From: Companilactobacillus zhachilii
GTDB taxonomy: Bacteria > Bacillota > Bacilli > Lactobacillales > Lactobacillaceae
DNA: 64,000 nucleotides
Assembly: GCF_003606365.2 (NCBI RefSeq)
Contig: NZ_CP031933.2
Coordinates: 2,604,001-2,668,000, forward strand
Direction: 5' to 3'
Positions 46,289 through 54,443 of the stretch are shown here, piece after piece (positions within the stretch are counted from its first letter, which is position 1; each line of letters opens with the position of its first letter). The notes under the pieces are model-generated. The model made no database searches, was not told where the DNA came from, and saw only the letters and a list, made by a program, of their open reading frames with translations. A program made the translations under genes and the position numbers.

Positions 46289-46486
46289 ATGGAATTTTTG
46301 AAGAAAAGAATGAAATTTATTTTGATTATCGTTTTCTCCATAGCAGTCATTGCTTTTGTACAATATGAAATGCACTTTGACCATAATATTTCGCTGAAAA
46401 AAGTCGGTTTTCTGATGACTATTTTGCAAGCTGCGGCTGGTGGCTATGGATTATACGGACTAGTGCAATTTTTTAGAGTTAAATAA
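46289..46486 (+). CDS. Small hypothetical membrane protein
   Basis: 65 residues with two predicted membrane helices (about 8-25 and 40-60) and basic ends. GAAAGAGAG precedes the ATG. It lies 26 bases before the DUF1801 gene and is probably co-transcribed. No family recognised. Confidence 0.65.
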   Translation: MEFLKKRMKFILIIVFSIAVIAFVQYEMHFDHNISLKKVGFLMTILQAAAGGYGLYGLVQFFRVK

Positions 46487-46512
46487 ATTCTATTCAGGTT
46501 GAGGATGAGAGT

Positions 46513-46839
46513 ATGGATGAATATTTGGCAACATTAACTGATTCAGATGATAAAATTTTAGCAAAAAAGATGCACCAGATTATTTCTGAAGTTTTGCCGG
46601 ATGCAGAAGTTCGTTTATCTTATGGCTTGGTTGGTTATTATCAGCCTAAACAGATTTGTTTCTTTGGTATTAATAAACAACATATCGGTTTTTATCCAAC
46701 CGATAAACCGATTAAGCATTTTGAAAAGGAAATTTCTCCTTATTTGAGTGGGAAAACTACACTTAGGTTTCCTAAAAGTGAAGCAGCTATTCCGGTGGAT
46801 TTGATTCAGGAGATTGCTGTTTGGAATTTGAATAATTGA
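46513..46839 (+). CDS. DUF1801 (YdhG-like) protein
   Basis: 108 residues, the usual size of this soluble family. Characteristic parts are the opening helix with DEYLATLTDSD, LPDAEVRLSYGLVGYY, and the C-terminal strand with KTTLRFPKSEAAIPVDLI. The Bacillus relative has been suggested to be an iron chaperone; the role here is not established. Ends before a strong terminator. Confidence 0.85.
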   Translation: MDEYLATLTDSDDKILAKKMHQIISEVLPDAEVRLSYGLVGYYQPKQICFFGINKQHIGFYPTDKPIKHFEKEISPYLSGKTTLRFPKSEAAIPVDLIQEIAVWNLNN

Positions 46840-46854
46840 TTATTTGGGTATTAA

Positions 46855-46897
46855 AAAAAGTCTTTCTTCTCAATTTTTTTGAGAAGAAAGACTTTTT
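46855..46897 (+). terminator. Intrinsic terminator after the DUF1801 gene
   Basis: AAAAAGTCTTTCTTCTC pairs with GAGAAGAAAGACTTTTT around a T-rich loop. Confidence 0.93.
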
Positions 46898-46917
46898 GTT
46901 TATATATTCAGTGGCTC

Positions 46918-47306
46918 TAAAACGAGCTACACAGGCCAATTTCTTCCGCTTTTCATAGAACTGTAAACTGCCCGCAAAAACCGGTGTGCAATTTACAGTT
47001 CTACGAAAATGCTCGGAAATTCCCGGGCCTGCTCCGCTCTCTGATATTTAAACGAGCTACGGCAGGGCAACTCCTTCCGCTTTGCCTAACTTCCCAAATC
47101 ATCCGCAAAAAACGCGGATAATTCGTGAAGTCATGCAAATGCTCGGGAGCTGAACGCCCTGCCTTCGCTCTCTTGTTCTTAAACGAGCTGCGGACGACAG
47201 ATTCCTGTGCATTTCTACGCTTCCCAAATCATCCGCAAAGTTCGCGGATAATTCGTGAAGCTAGGAAATTGCTCGGAATCTAACCGGTCGTCCTCCGCTC
47301 TCTTTT
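46918..47306. repeat. Tandem array of three IR-B elements (B2, B3, B4)
   Basis: Units at 46918-47041, 47050-47173 and 47181-47306, each starting AAACGAGCT and ending CGCTCTCT. The outer arms differ yet pair: CAGGCC/GGGCCTG, GGCAGGGC/GCCCTGCC, GGACGAC/GTCGTCC. Inner stems are also paired; B2 has GAACTGTAAA...TTTACAGTTC where B3 and B4 have CTTCCCAAATCATCCGC. The array fills the 467-bp gap 46840-47306 together with the terminator and ends exactly at the DUF1129 stop. Confidence 0.88.
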
Positions 47307-48062
47307 TTAAAAGAAAGAACGTTCCTTATATCCTGTCATTGAACGGAACAAGAATCTTCCACCGAAGGCAACTGCTGCTGCTATGAAGTAGCCGATTGCG
47401 TTTAGTGGTGGGTTGATTGATGTTGGTACGGCTGTCATGGCTGCTAGGAAGACGAACATGAAGACTAGTCCGACTACTAAATAACCGATGGTTATTCCCC
47501 AGCCTGGTCGTTCGGACTTAGGTTTCTTCATTTGGTTATTGAACCATGATAATAATGCACCCCACATTGCTGACAAGACGATCAATGTAATGATACCTGT
47601 CTGGCTGTTAGGATCATTCTTAGCAGCGCCTTTGCTTGTTAAAGCAACGATTCCGTATAACAATCCAAACAATGAAAAGAACAATAGTGAAGTATCAAGC
47701 CATGAAGCCCAGAATGGTGTCTTCTTTGGCTTTTTCACTGGATGTGTAATATCCTGAGCTCTTTGTGTCACGGGTCCATAAAGTTGGTTAGCTGGAATCC
47801 CTTTGATTTGGTTTTCGATAATTTCGGGAAGAAGTTTGTCAATTTCGGTCTTGGCTTCATCTTCTTTAAATCCATCGTCCATCAAATACTTATTAAGTTT
47901 AAAAATGTATTCGGCATTTTTATTACTTAATTTTTTGCGTAAATCATCAGCATCTGCACTGTAGATTTCGCTTTTGATTTCTTCTTTTTTTTCATTCTTA
48001 GCTGAAGCAACTTTTTGTTTTTCAGCAGCTTGCTTATTCTTTTCTCTTAAATCCTCAGACAT
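47307..48062 (-). CDS. DUF1129 family membrane protein
   Basis: 251 residues. A charged N-terminal half rich in Lys/Glu (about 1-110, partly helical, with DADDLRKKLSNKNAEYIFKLNKYL) precedes four to five membrane helices. DUF1129 proteins are widespread in lactobacilli and their function is unknown. It is the last gene of the ychF operon. Confidence 0.9.
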   Translation of the reverse strand: MSEDLREKNKQAAEKQKVASAKNEKKEEIKSEIYSADADDLRKKLSNKNAEYIFKLNKYLMDDGFKEDEAKTEIDKLLPEIIENQIKGIPANQLYGPVTQRAQDITHPVKKPKKTPFWASWLDTSLLFFSLFGLLYGIVALTSKGAAKNDPNSQTGIITLIVLSAMWGALLSWFNNQMKKPKSERPGWGITIGYLVVGLVFMFVFLAAMTAVPTSINPPLNAIGYFIAAAVAFGGRFLFRSMTGYKERSFF

Positions 48063-48077
48063 ATTACTCCCCCTGGT

Positions 48078-49181
48078 TTAGACGTTGAAGCGGAATTCGA
48101 TAATGTCACCGTCTTGAACTTCGTAATCCTTACCTTCAACTCGTAATTTACCGGCTTCTTTGACGGCTTTTTCACTACCTAATTCATCTAGATCACTATA
48201 TGCCATAACTTCAGCACGGATAAATCCACGCTCGAAGTCAGAGTGAATGATACCAGCAACTTGTGGTGCTTTCATGCCTTCGTGGAATGTCCAGGCACGT
48301 GTTTCCTTACCACCAGCTGTAAAGAATGTTCTAAGGCCTAATAGTTTGTAACTAGCTTTAATTAATTTATCAAGACCTGATTCAGTTACACCTTCAGCTT
48401 CAAGGAATTCTTTTCTTTCATCGTCATCTAATTCAGCAATTTCTTCTTCAGTTTTTGCGGAAACACCGATTACTTGAGCATTTTCTTTCTTAGCGTAATC
48501 TTCAATAACTTTGTAATACTTCGAAGCTTCAGGATCAGCCATATCATCTTCAGCGATATTAGCAACATACAAGACTGGTTTTGATGTTAACAAGAACAAA
48601 CCTTTAACAATTTTTGCTTCATCTTCATCAAAGTCGATTGAACGAACTGAACCGCCTTCTTCAAGGACTGGCTTAATCTTTTCTAGAACTTTGAATTCAG
48701 CTTGGGCTTCTTTATCTTTTGCACTCTTAGCAGCTTTTTCAACACGTGTATAACGTTTATTAACACTATCAAGGTCAGCTAGACCAAGTTCCAAATTGAT
48801 AGTTTCGATATCATCTAATGGATCAACTTTACCGGTCACACTAGTAATATCGTCATCATCAAATGCACGAACAACGTGAACGATGGCATCAACTTGACGA
48901 ATGTTTTCCAAGAACTTGTTACCAAGTCCTTCACCTTTACTAGCACCTTTAACGATACCAGCAATATCAGTAAATTCGAAAGTTGTGTGGATTAATTTTT
49001 TAGCAGGGATCAATGAATCGATTCTTGCAAGACGTGCATCTGGTACTTCAACCATTCCGACGTTAGGATCGATCGTTGCGAAAGGATAGTTGGCCATTTC
49101 CGCACCGGCCTTTGTAATAGCATTAAATAAAGTTGACTTACCAACGTTTGGTAGTCCGACGATTCCGGCAGTTAGAGCCAT
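48078..49181 (-). CDS. ychF: Redox-regulated ATPase/GTPase YchF (Obg family)
   Basis: 367 residues. P-loop GLPNVGKST at the start, switch DIAGIVKGASKGEGLGN, and NIAEDD in place of the NKxD guanine motif, as is usual in YchF, which prefers ATP. A coiled-coil insertion (about 130-200) and a C-terminal TGS domain (about 280-367) are present. Known as a ribosome-associated stress regulator. It is 3 bases from the DUF951 gene. Confidence 0.96.
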   Translation of the reverse strand: MALTAGIVGLPNVGKSTLFNAITKAGAEMANYPFATIDPNVGMVEVPDARLARIDSLIPAKKLIHTTFEFTDIAGIVKGASKGEGLGNKFLENIRQVDAIVHVVRAFDDDDITSVTGKVDPLDDIETINLELGLADLDSVNKRYTRVEKAAKSAKDKEAQAEFKVLEKIKPVLEEGGSVRSIDFDEDEAKIVKGLFLLTSKPVLYVANIAEDDMADPEASKYYKVIEDYAKKENAQVIGVSAKTEEEIAELDDDERKEFLEAEGVTESGLDKLIKASYKLLGLRTFFTAGGKETRAWTFHEGMKAPQVAGIIHSDFERGFIRAEVMAYSDLDELGSEKAVKEAGKLRVEGKDYEVQDGDIIEFRFNV

Positions 49182-49184
49182 TAG

Positions 49185-49448
49185 TTATTCCTCATTTCTT
49201 TTAATAAAATTTGATGGCATTAATTGATCTTTTTTCAAATAATGTTCTTCATTTTCTGGTTTGACCTGGTCAGCTTGGGTTAAAACTTTTTTGAATTTCT
49301 TATTGAAATCAGCACGTGGAATCATCACGATATGTCCACAGCCTAAGCATTTAACCTTAATATCCGCCCCTAAGCGAATAACTTCCCAGCGATTTTCCCC
49401 ACATGCGTGAGGCTTTTTCATTGTGATAATATCTCCAAGTTTAAACAT
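49185..49448 (-). CDS. DUF951 family zinc-ribbon-like protein
   Basis: 87 residues. The family core LGDIITMKKPHACGENRWEVIRLGADIKVKCLGCGH contains cysteines at KPHAC and CLGC that probably bind a metal. Always near parB and ychF in Firmicutes; function unknown. The C-terminal tail is longer than in Bacillus relatives. Confidence 0.92.
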   Translation of the reverse strand: MFKLGDIITMKKPHACGENRWEVIRLGADIKVKCLGCGHIVMIPRADFNKKFKKVLTQADQVKPENEEHYLKKDQLMPSNFIKRNEE

Positions 49449-49457
49449 ACAATTCCT

Positions 49458-50327
49458 CTAATCTAAATGGATTCCTAATATGTCTAAAATACGGTTCAAA
49501 TCTTCCGTATTTGTAAAATCGATTTCGAGTTTTCCATGACCGCTGCGAGTTTCTTTAACTGAAACTGGCGTATCAAAACGTTCCACCAATTTTTCTTCAG
49601 TTGCCCGAATGTAAGGTGACTTTTGAGCAACTTTCTTTTTCTTCTTACTATCATGTTTTGATTCAGTAGCTAACTGCTCGAGTTGACGAACTGTTAAATC
49701 TTCACTGACTGCACGCTTAGCAAGTTTATCAATTTGATCTTTATCTTTCAAACTGAGCAAGGTTCTCGCTTGTCCCATTGAAAGTTCACCGTTTTGAACT
49801 AATTTCTTAGTTGCATCAGGTAAATTCAATAGTCGCAAGTAGTTAGCAATGTAAGGACGACTCTTGCCTAATCTTTGGGAAACCTGTTCTTGAGTAAGAT
49901 TCAATTTCGTAATCAAGGTTTGATATGCATCAGCCTCTTCAAGTGGCGTTAAATCTTCACGTTGTAAGTTTTCCAAAACAGCGATTTCCATCATCCCTGA
50001 TTCACTCAACGGCCGAACAATAGCTGGGATAGTGGTTTTCTTAGCAATCTTACTTGCACGGTAACGTCTTTCACCAGCGATAATTTCAAAACCATTGACA
50101 CTTTCACGAACAATGATTGGTTGGAAGACACCATTTTGTTCAATGGAATGAGCTAATTCGTTCAAAGCATGCTCATCAAAAGTTTTTCTAGGTTGGTACG
50201 GATTAGGACGAATATCATCGATCGATAGGTCAACAACTGTCTCACTATTTTCATCGATGGCTTCGAATTCAGAAAAAATCGCGTCGATTCCTCTGCCTAA
50301 ACCTTTTTTATTTTTGCTTGATGCCAT
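49458..50327 (-). CDS. parB: Chromosome partition protein ParB/Spo0J
   Basis: 289 residues: an N-terminal CTPase/clamp domain with GERRYRASK and ENLQREDLTPLEEA, a central helix-turn-helix with LTQEQVSQRLGKSRPYIANYLRLL, and a C-terminal dimerisation domain. It binds parS sites and recruits ParA and SMC. The start overlaps parA by 20 bases. Confidence 0.96.
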   Translation of the reverse strand: MASSKNKKGLGRGIDAIFSEFEAIDENSETVVDLSIDDIRPNPYQPRKTFDEHALNELAHSIEQNGVFQPIIVRESVNGFEIIAGERRYRASKIAKKTTIPAIVRPLSESGMMEIAVLENLQREDLTPLEEADAYQTLITKLNLTQEQVSQRLGKSRPYIANYLRLLNLPDATKKLVQNGELSMGQARTLLSLKDKDQIDKLAKRAVSEDLTVRQLEQLATESKHDSKKKKKVAQKSPYIRATEEKLVERFDTPVSVKETRSGHGKLEIDFTNTEDLNRILDILGIHLD

Positions 50328-51084
50328 TACGCTTTAACACCTCCTTAGCAAGATCACGATAAGCTTTAGCCCCCTTTGACTTAGCGTCATAGTCAACAAT
50401 GGGTTGTCCATAACTAGGTGCTTCAGCTAGACGTGTGTTTCGAGGAACGATTGTTTTATAAACTGAATCGCCGAAATATGATTTAACTTCGTCGACAACT
50501 TGAGCGCCCAAATTTGTTCGAACATCAAGCATGGTGATCAAAACTCCTTCGATAGCTAAGTTAGTATTGAAATGTTTTTGAACTAAACGGATAGTGTTCA
50601 ACAATTGACTCAATCCTTCCAGCGCATAATACTCACTTTGAACTGGAATAATAATTGAATCACTTGCTGTAAAGGCATTAGTTGAAAGTTGTCCCAGTGA
50701 AGGTGGGCAGTCGATCAAAATAATATCGTATTCTGAATCGACCTCTTCAATTCCAGCTCGTAAACGAGTTTCACGGGCCATCATGGAAGTAAGTTCCATC
50801 TCTGCACCGGCCAATTGAATTGTTGCAGGAACAATATCAAGATTTTTATGTTCAGTATGAATAATCGTCTTCTTGAGCGGATATTCATTTACTAAAACAT
50901 CGTAAACATCTTTTTCAACATTGGCTTTTTTAATACCTAATCCGCTGGTTGCATTTCCTTGTGGATCAGTATCGATAATCAATACTTTTTGACCCATATC
51001 AGTTAAACATGCTCCCAAATTGATGGTGGTTGTGGTTTTTCCGACACCACCTTTTTGATTTGCAACAGATATTTTTCGTGCCAT
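50308..51084 (-). CDS. parA: Chromosome partition ATPase ParA/Soj
   Basis: 258 residues with the deviant Walker A KGGVGKTTTTINLG, Walker A' and B motifs (DTDPQGNAT, ILIDCPPS) typical of Soj. It acts with ParB in origin segregation and in control of replication initiation. The usual upstream noc gene is missing; an IR-A repeat lies there instead. Confidence 0.96.
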   Translation of the reverse strand: MARKISVANQKGGVGKTTTTINLGACLTDMGQKVLIIDTDPQGNATSGLGIKKANVEKDVYDVLVNEYPLKKTIIHTEHKNLDIVPATIQLAGAEMELTSMMARETRLRAGIEEVDSEYDIILIDCPPSLGQLSTNAFTASDSIIIPVQSEYYALEGLSQLLNTIRLVQKHFNTNLAIEGVLITMLDVRTNLGAQVVDEVKSYFGDSVYKTIVPRNTRLAEAPSYGQPIVDYDAKSKGAKAYRDLAKEVLKRNGIKQK

Positions 51085-51208
51085 TTTATTCCCCTATCTC
51101 TAGAAATTGCCGAACAACTTCACAAAATATTTATCTATGGTAATCACTCTTTGGCGCTTTTGCCATAACTCTATAATCTTATCATTTTTATTCAATTGTT
51201 TAATAGGT

Positions 51209-51394
51209 TTGCCGTTTCCGGAGCCAAGAAAGATTAACTGGCAGTGCGGACCGGTCTGAGCCAAGGTCTCAGACCTCAGTTTGAAGCCTTGCAAGCAAGT
51301 CTCCAAACATGCCCGGTGCTGTAAGGCCGAGAAAACCACTCGACCTAACACCACTTTCACTGCCTGTTAATCTTTCTTGGCTCCTCCGACTATG
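51209..51394 (+). repeat. IR-A element copy A9 (plus orientation), between parA and rsmG
   Basis: Left end GCCGTTTCCGGAGCC, right end GGCTCCTCCGACTATG. The outer arms GGAGCCAAGAAAGATTAAC and GTTAATCTTTCTTGGCTCC are a perfect 19-bp inverted repeat. The arm core AAAGATTAAC is shared with copy A4. It fills most of the 343-bp gap 51085-51427; nothing else is recognisable there. Confidence 0.9.
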
Positions 51395-51427
51395 GTATTT
51401 GTTATATTAATATTTTTAGATTAGTGA

Positions 51428-52153
51428 CTACTTCACGAGTGGTTTTTTAGCGGGTGTTCCTGGTTTACGAGGGTACTTCTTCGGTGTTTTGTTAATTTTA
51501 CTTACAAAGATAAAATTACGGATTCCAGCGTCGTTTGGTAACTCGACTGATTCTTGTTGCTTAATTTCTCCACCTAATGTTTGGATAGCAAATTTTGCTG
51601 TTTCCAATTCTTCTGGGGCTTTTTCGGATTTCATTGCAACAAATTGACCGCCAATTTTAACTAATGGTAAACAAAATTCTGTTAATACATTCATGGCTGC
51701 CACGGCTCTGGCTGTTACTACATCAAATGATTCACGGAATTGGGGATTTTTACCAACTTCTTCTGCACGTCCATGAACTAAATTGACGTTATCCAAATTC
51801 AACTTGTTAACTAATGTATCTAAAAACTTGATCCGTTTATTCAACGAGTCAACGATGGTAATTTTTAGTTTTGGATTGATAATTTTTAATGGCAATGATG
51901 GAAAACCTGCTCCTGATCCGACATCACATAAGGTTAATTCTTCATTTAATAATTTTTCATCCACAAATCCTAAGACGATTGAATCATAAAAATGTTTCAA
52001 ATAAACTTGGTCTTCTTCGGTAATTGAAGTTAAATTCATAACCTTGTTGGTCTCGACTAATTCATGAAAATAAGTTGCGAACTGATCTTTCTGTGTTGCA
52101 CTTAAATCAATGCCCTGTTTAGCTAGAGCTTCAAAAAATTCTTCCGGTTTCAT
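51428..52153 (-). CDS. rsmG: 16S rRNA (guanine527-N7)-methyltransferase
   Basis: 241 residues. The SAM-binding motif is LCDVGSGAGFPSLPLKI, followed by VDSLNKRIKFLDTL and the catalytic-region ARAVA. It methylates G527 of 16S rRNA. Start chosen at the ATG at 52153, 7 bases after GGAGG; an ATG two codons earlier is too close. The Lys/Pro-rich tail after residue 225 is common in lactobacilli. Confidence 0.95.
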   Translation of the reverse strand: MKPEEFFEALAKQGIDLSATQKDQFATYFHELVETNKVMNLTSITEEDQVYLKHFYDSIVLGFVDEKLLNEELTLCDVGSGAGFPSLPLKIINPKLKITIVDSLNKRIKFLDTLVNKLNLDNVNLVHGRAEEVGKNPQFRESFDVVTARAVAAMNVLTEFCLPLVKIGGQFVAMKSEKAPEELETAKFAIQTLGGEIKQQESVELPNDAGIRNFIFVSKINKTPKKYPRKPGTPAKKPLVK

Positions 52154-52169
52154 TGACATACCTCCACTC

Positions 52170-52187
52170 GTGAAACACATGTTTCAC
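52170..52187. promoter_or_regulatory. Palindrome made of swapped parS half-sites, upstream of rsmG
   Basis: GTGAAACACATGTTTCAC: the arms are the two halves of a parS site but in reversed order, two bases apart. It lies in the rsmG leader, just before the ribosome site, in the partition-gene region. ParB or another regulator might bind, but this is not established. Confidence 0.35.
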
Positions 52188-52315
52188 ACCCTTTTATCCT
52201 ATATTAATGAGAGCGTTAATTCAATGATGAGTTCAGAAAGTCTTTTTAAATTATTGTTGTACTTGCAACAAAATAGTTTTATTATATTCTTAATTTATTT
52301 TAACGGAGGTTACTG

Positions 52316-52744
52316 ATGATTAGCGTTAAAAGTACAAATGAACTCAGTCCTAAAGAATTGATTGATATTTTAAAAGCTCGTGTAGCTGTTTTTGTAGTTG
52401 AACAAAACTGTCCTTATCAAGAAGTGGATGATGATGATTACAACGACTTGCATGTTTGTTTAATCGAGAATGGCGATTTGGAGGCCTACACACGTATTAT
52501 CGACAAAGGTGACCATATTACTTTCGGTCGTGTCTTAGTTGTTGAGAAGTATCGTAAGCATGGTTTAGGTGCAAAAATTGTCGGTGCAACGATTGACGAG
52601 ATCAAAAAACGTTTCCCTAATATGCCTATTCAAATTCAAGCACAGGCTTACTTACAGGATTTTTATGCGGGATTTGGTTTCAAAGCTATCTCCGAAGTGT
52701 ACTTAGAAGATAACATCCCTCATTTGGACATGTTAATGAAATAA
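52316..52744 (+). CDS. GNAT family N-acetyltransferase, ElaA-like
   Basis: 142 residues. The opening helix region with ARVAVFVVEQNCPYQEVDDDD is the ElaA hallmark, and the acetyl-CoA motif is VEKYRKHGLGAKIV. The acceptor is unknown. ACGGAGG precedes the ATG, and a strong hairpin terminator follows. Confidence 0.88.
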   Translation: MISVKSTNELSPKELIDILKARVAVFVVEQNCPYQEVDDDDYNDLHVCLIENGDLEAYTRIIDKGDHITFGRVLVVEKYRKHGLGAKIVGATIDEIKKRFPNMPIQIQAQAYLQDFYAGFGFKAISEVYLEDNIPHLDMLMK

Positions 52745-52807
52745 AAAAGTGTATCGGCAAAATATGTGAATTGGTTCTTTCTCAACTTTGGTCATAGAAG
52801 TAAATAT

Positions 52808-52860
52808 AAAAAGGGCTAGATATTTTTTCTTGGTATCCAGAAAAAATATCTAGCCTTTTG
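52808..52860. terminator. Intrinsic terminator, probably bidirectional
   Basis: AAAAGGGCTAGATATTTTTT pairs with AAAAAATATCTAGCCTTTT; it serves the ElaA-like gene and possibly the convergent CopY-like gene. Confidence 0.9.
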
Positions 52861-52957
52861 ATTACGTTAAATCTTAATTTTTCCAATTTATTTAGTAAAA
52901 AAGCGTCCAATCATCAAATGATTGAACGCCGTGTCGCCCCTGCCAAGGAACTTAATT

Positions 52958-53410
52958 TTAACACATCTCAGCGCAACCTTCAGGTAAGCAATCGCATTTA
53001 ACATGTTCAGGAGCAGTTGCCAATTTCCTATCAAGTGTCTTTTGAAGCATCTTGATATCTGCTTGGCTAATATCCATTGTTTCAATCAATTCATCTAAGA
53101 CTGAACCAGATTTATGGGCACAAAAATCGGCGAATAAACTATTAGCATATTCATTCATAGTTGCCTGTTCTTCAACCGTTGCAGAATAAATGTAACGTCC
53201 TTTTTCCTTTTCACGGCTAAGGAATTCCTTTTTAGTCAAACGAGTGATCAATGTCTTGATGGTGGAATCAGACCATGTTTGTTTCTTTTGCATCAGATTG
53301 ATTATTTCGGAACTTGTCACATGTTTCAAGGTCCAGACAATTCTCATAATTTGCCATTCAGCTGAAGAAATCTCAACTTTTTTCTGTTCTTTCTTTACGG
53401 TATCCATCAA
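52958..53410 (-). CDS. CopY/TcrY-type (BlaI family) transcriptional repressor
   Basis: 150 residues: a BlaI/MecI winged helix (about 10-80, with SSAEWQIMRIVWTLKHVTSSEIINLM) and a C-terminal domain ending CDCLPEGCAEMC. CopY repressors end in CxCxxxxCxC; here the last cysteine is two residues farther along, so metal binding may differ. No copper ATPase or chaperone gene adjoins. The leader has an ACAACTGT core that may be its operator. Confidence 0.85.
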   Translation of the reverse strand: MMDTVKKEQKKVEISSAEWQIMRIVWTLKHVTSSEIINLMQKKQTWSDSTIKTLITRLTKKEFLSREKEKGRYIYSATVEEQATMNEYANSLFADFCAHKSGSVLDELIETMDISQADIKMLQKTLDRKLATAPEHVKCDCLPEGCAEMC

Positions 53411-53441
53411 AACCTTCCTCTCATAATGACAACATTATATA

Positions 53442-53449
53442 ACAACTGT
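53442..53449. promoter_or_regulatory. Possible cop-box-like operator of the CopY-like gene
   Basis: ACAACTGT matches the ACANNTGT core of cop boxes (TACANNTGTA), but the flanking T and A are missing. It lies about 32 bases upstream of the start codon. Confidence 0.35.
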
Positions 53450-53496
53450 CGTCTGCAAACTGGAGAAATGAGATGATTGTCATAAATTAGACCTTT

Positions 53497-54231
53497 TTAA
53501 TTAGCCAATTCTTTCTTTTCATCATAAACTTCAACACAATAGTCTTTTTGACCACAGGCTGGACAAACAAGTTTTCTAGCTCTTGCGTTGTGCTTCCCCC
53601 AAAAAGCCGCCCAAAACTTTGGTTTAAATTCGGTATTACAGTTCGGACAAATATAATTGGTATTTTGATAATAAAAGCGGCTTAACCAAGCGGCCATTAC
53701 CAAAACCAATGTCATTCCTAGCGCAAATGGCAACCAATCGCCCTTCATAATTCCCCAAACTAAAGTACCAACTTCAATAATGTCTAGCGGAAAACCCAAA
53801 AGCAACATCTTCATATGAACTTTTCTTAAAGCTTTTTTATTTTTCATAATATTTTCGATATCTCCAATGTCTTTAATTTTTACTTGGTCGATTTGTGGCA
53901 AACTACGCTTTATTTCTTCAATTTTTTTTATTTGTTCTTTGGAAGTTTGTAATTGTGTTTTTAAACCTATCAATTGTTGATCCAGCAAAAGGTTCATAAC
54001 TTTCATTGAATTATTACTATCCAGAATTTCACTAATTGATTTTAGCGTTAAACCTAAATTTTTTAATAATAAAATCAATTTCAGTTTATTTAAATCCGCA
54101 TCGGTATAAATACGTTTGCCATTAGCATAAATTTCACTCGGCTTTAGTAAATTCTTTTTATCATAGTACTGAATTGTTCTGACCGAGACTTGAGTCATTT
54201 TGGCTAACTCACCAGTCGTATACTCGGACAT
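53497..54231 (-). CDS. MerR family regulator with membrane segments and zinc-ribbon tail
   Basis: 244 residues. The MerR DNA-binding domain (about 1-70, with YTTGELAKMTQVSVRTIQYYDKKNLLKPSE) is followed by a coiled coil (about 85-125), two hydrophobic segments (about 145-190) and a C-terminal zinc-ribbon-like part with CPNC and CPAC pairs. A membrane-tethered regulator is unusual. AAGGAGGTGA precedes the ATG at 54231. Confidence 0.85.
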   Translation of the reverse strand: MSEYTTGELAKMTQVSVRTIQYYDKKNLLKPSEIYANGKRIYTDADLNKLKLILLLKNLGLTLKSISEILDSNNSMKVMNLLLDQQLIGLKTQLQTSKEQIKKIEEIKRSLPQIDQVKIKDIGDIENIMKNKKALRKVHMKMLLLGFPLDIIEVGTLVWGIMKGDWLPFALGMTLVLVMAAWLSRFYYQNTNYICPNCNTEFKPKFWAAFWGKHNARARKLVCPACGQKDYCVEVYDEKKELAN

Positions 54232-54443
54232 AATATTCACCTCCTTGATTCTATTTATAGCTTATTACCTTAGGTCGTCTGCAAGCTTTATTTATGGAAA
54301 AAAGCATAACGGCGTTTTATAATGAATTTGCATAAATATATTTGTTAATGTTATTTACAGAATTTGTATATACCATTGATATAAATTCGGAATTATCATA
54401 AAATATTCTATTATCAGTCAATATTGAGATAGGGGGAATTAAT

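Noticed and set aside
46918..47306. IR-B triplet as a CRISPR array
   Set aside because: Units are about 125 bp and themselves palindromic, with no alternation of short repeats and unique spacers and no cas genes nearby.
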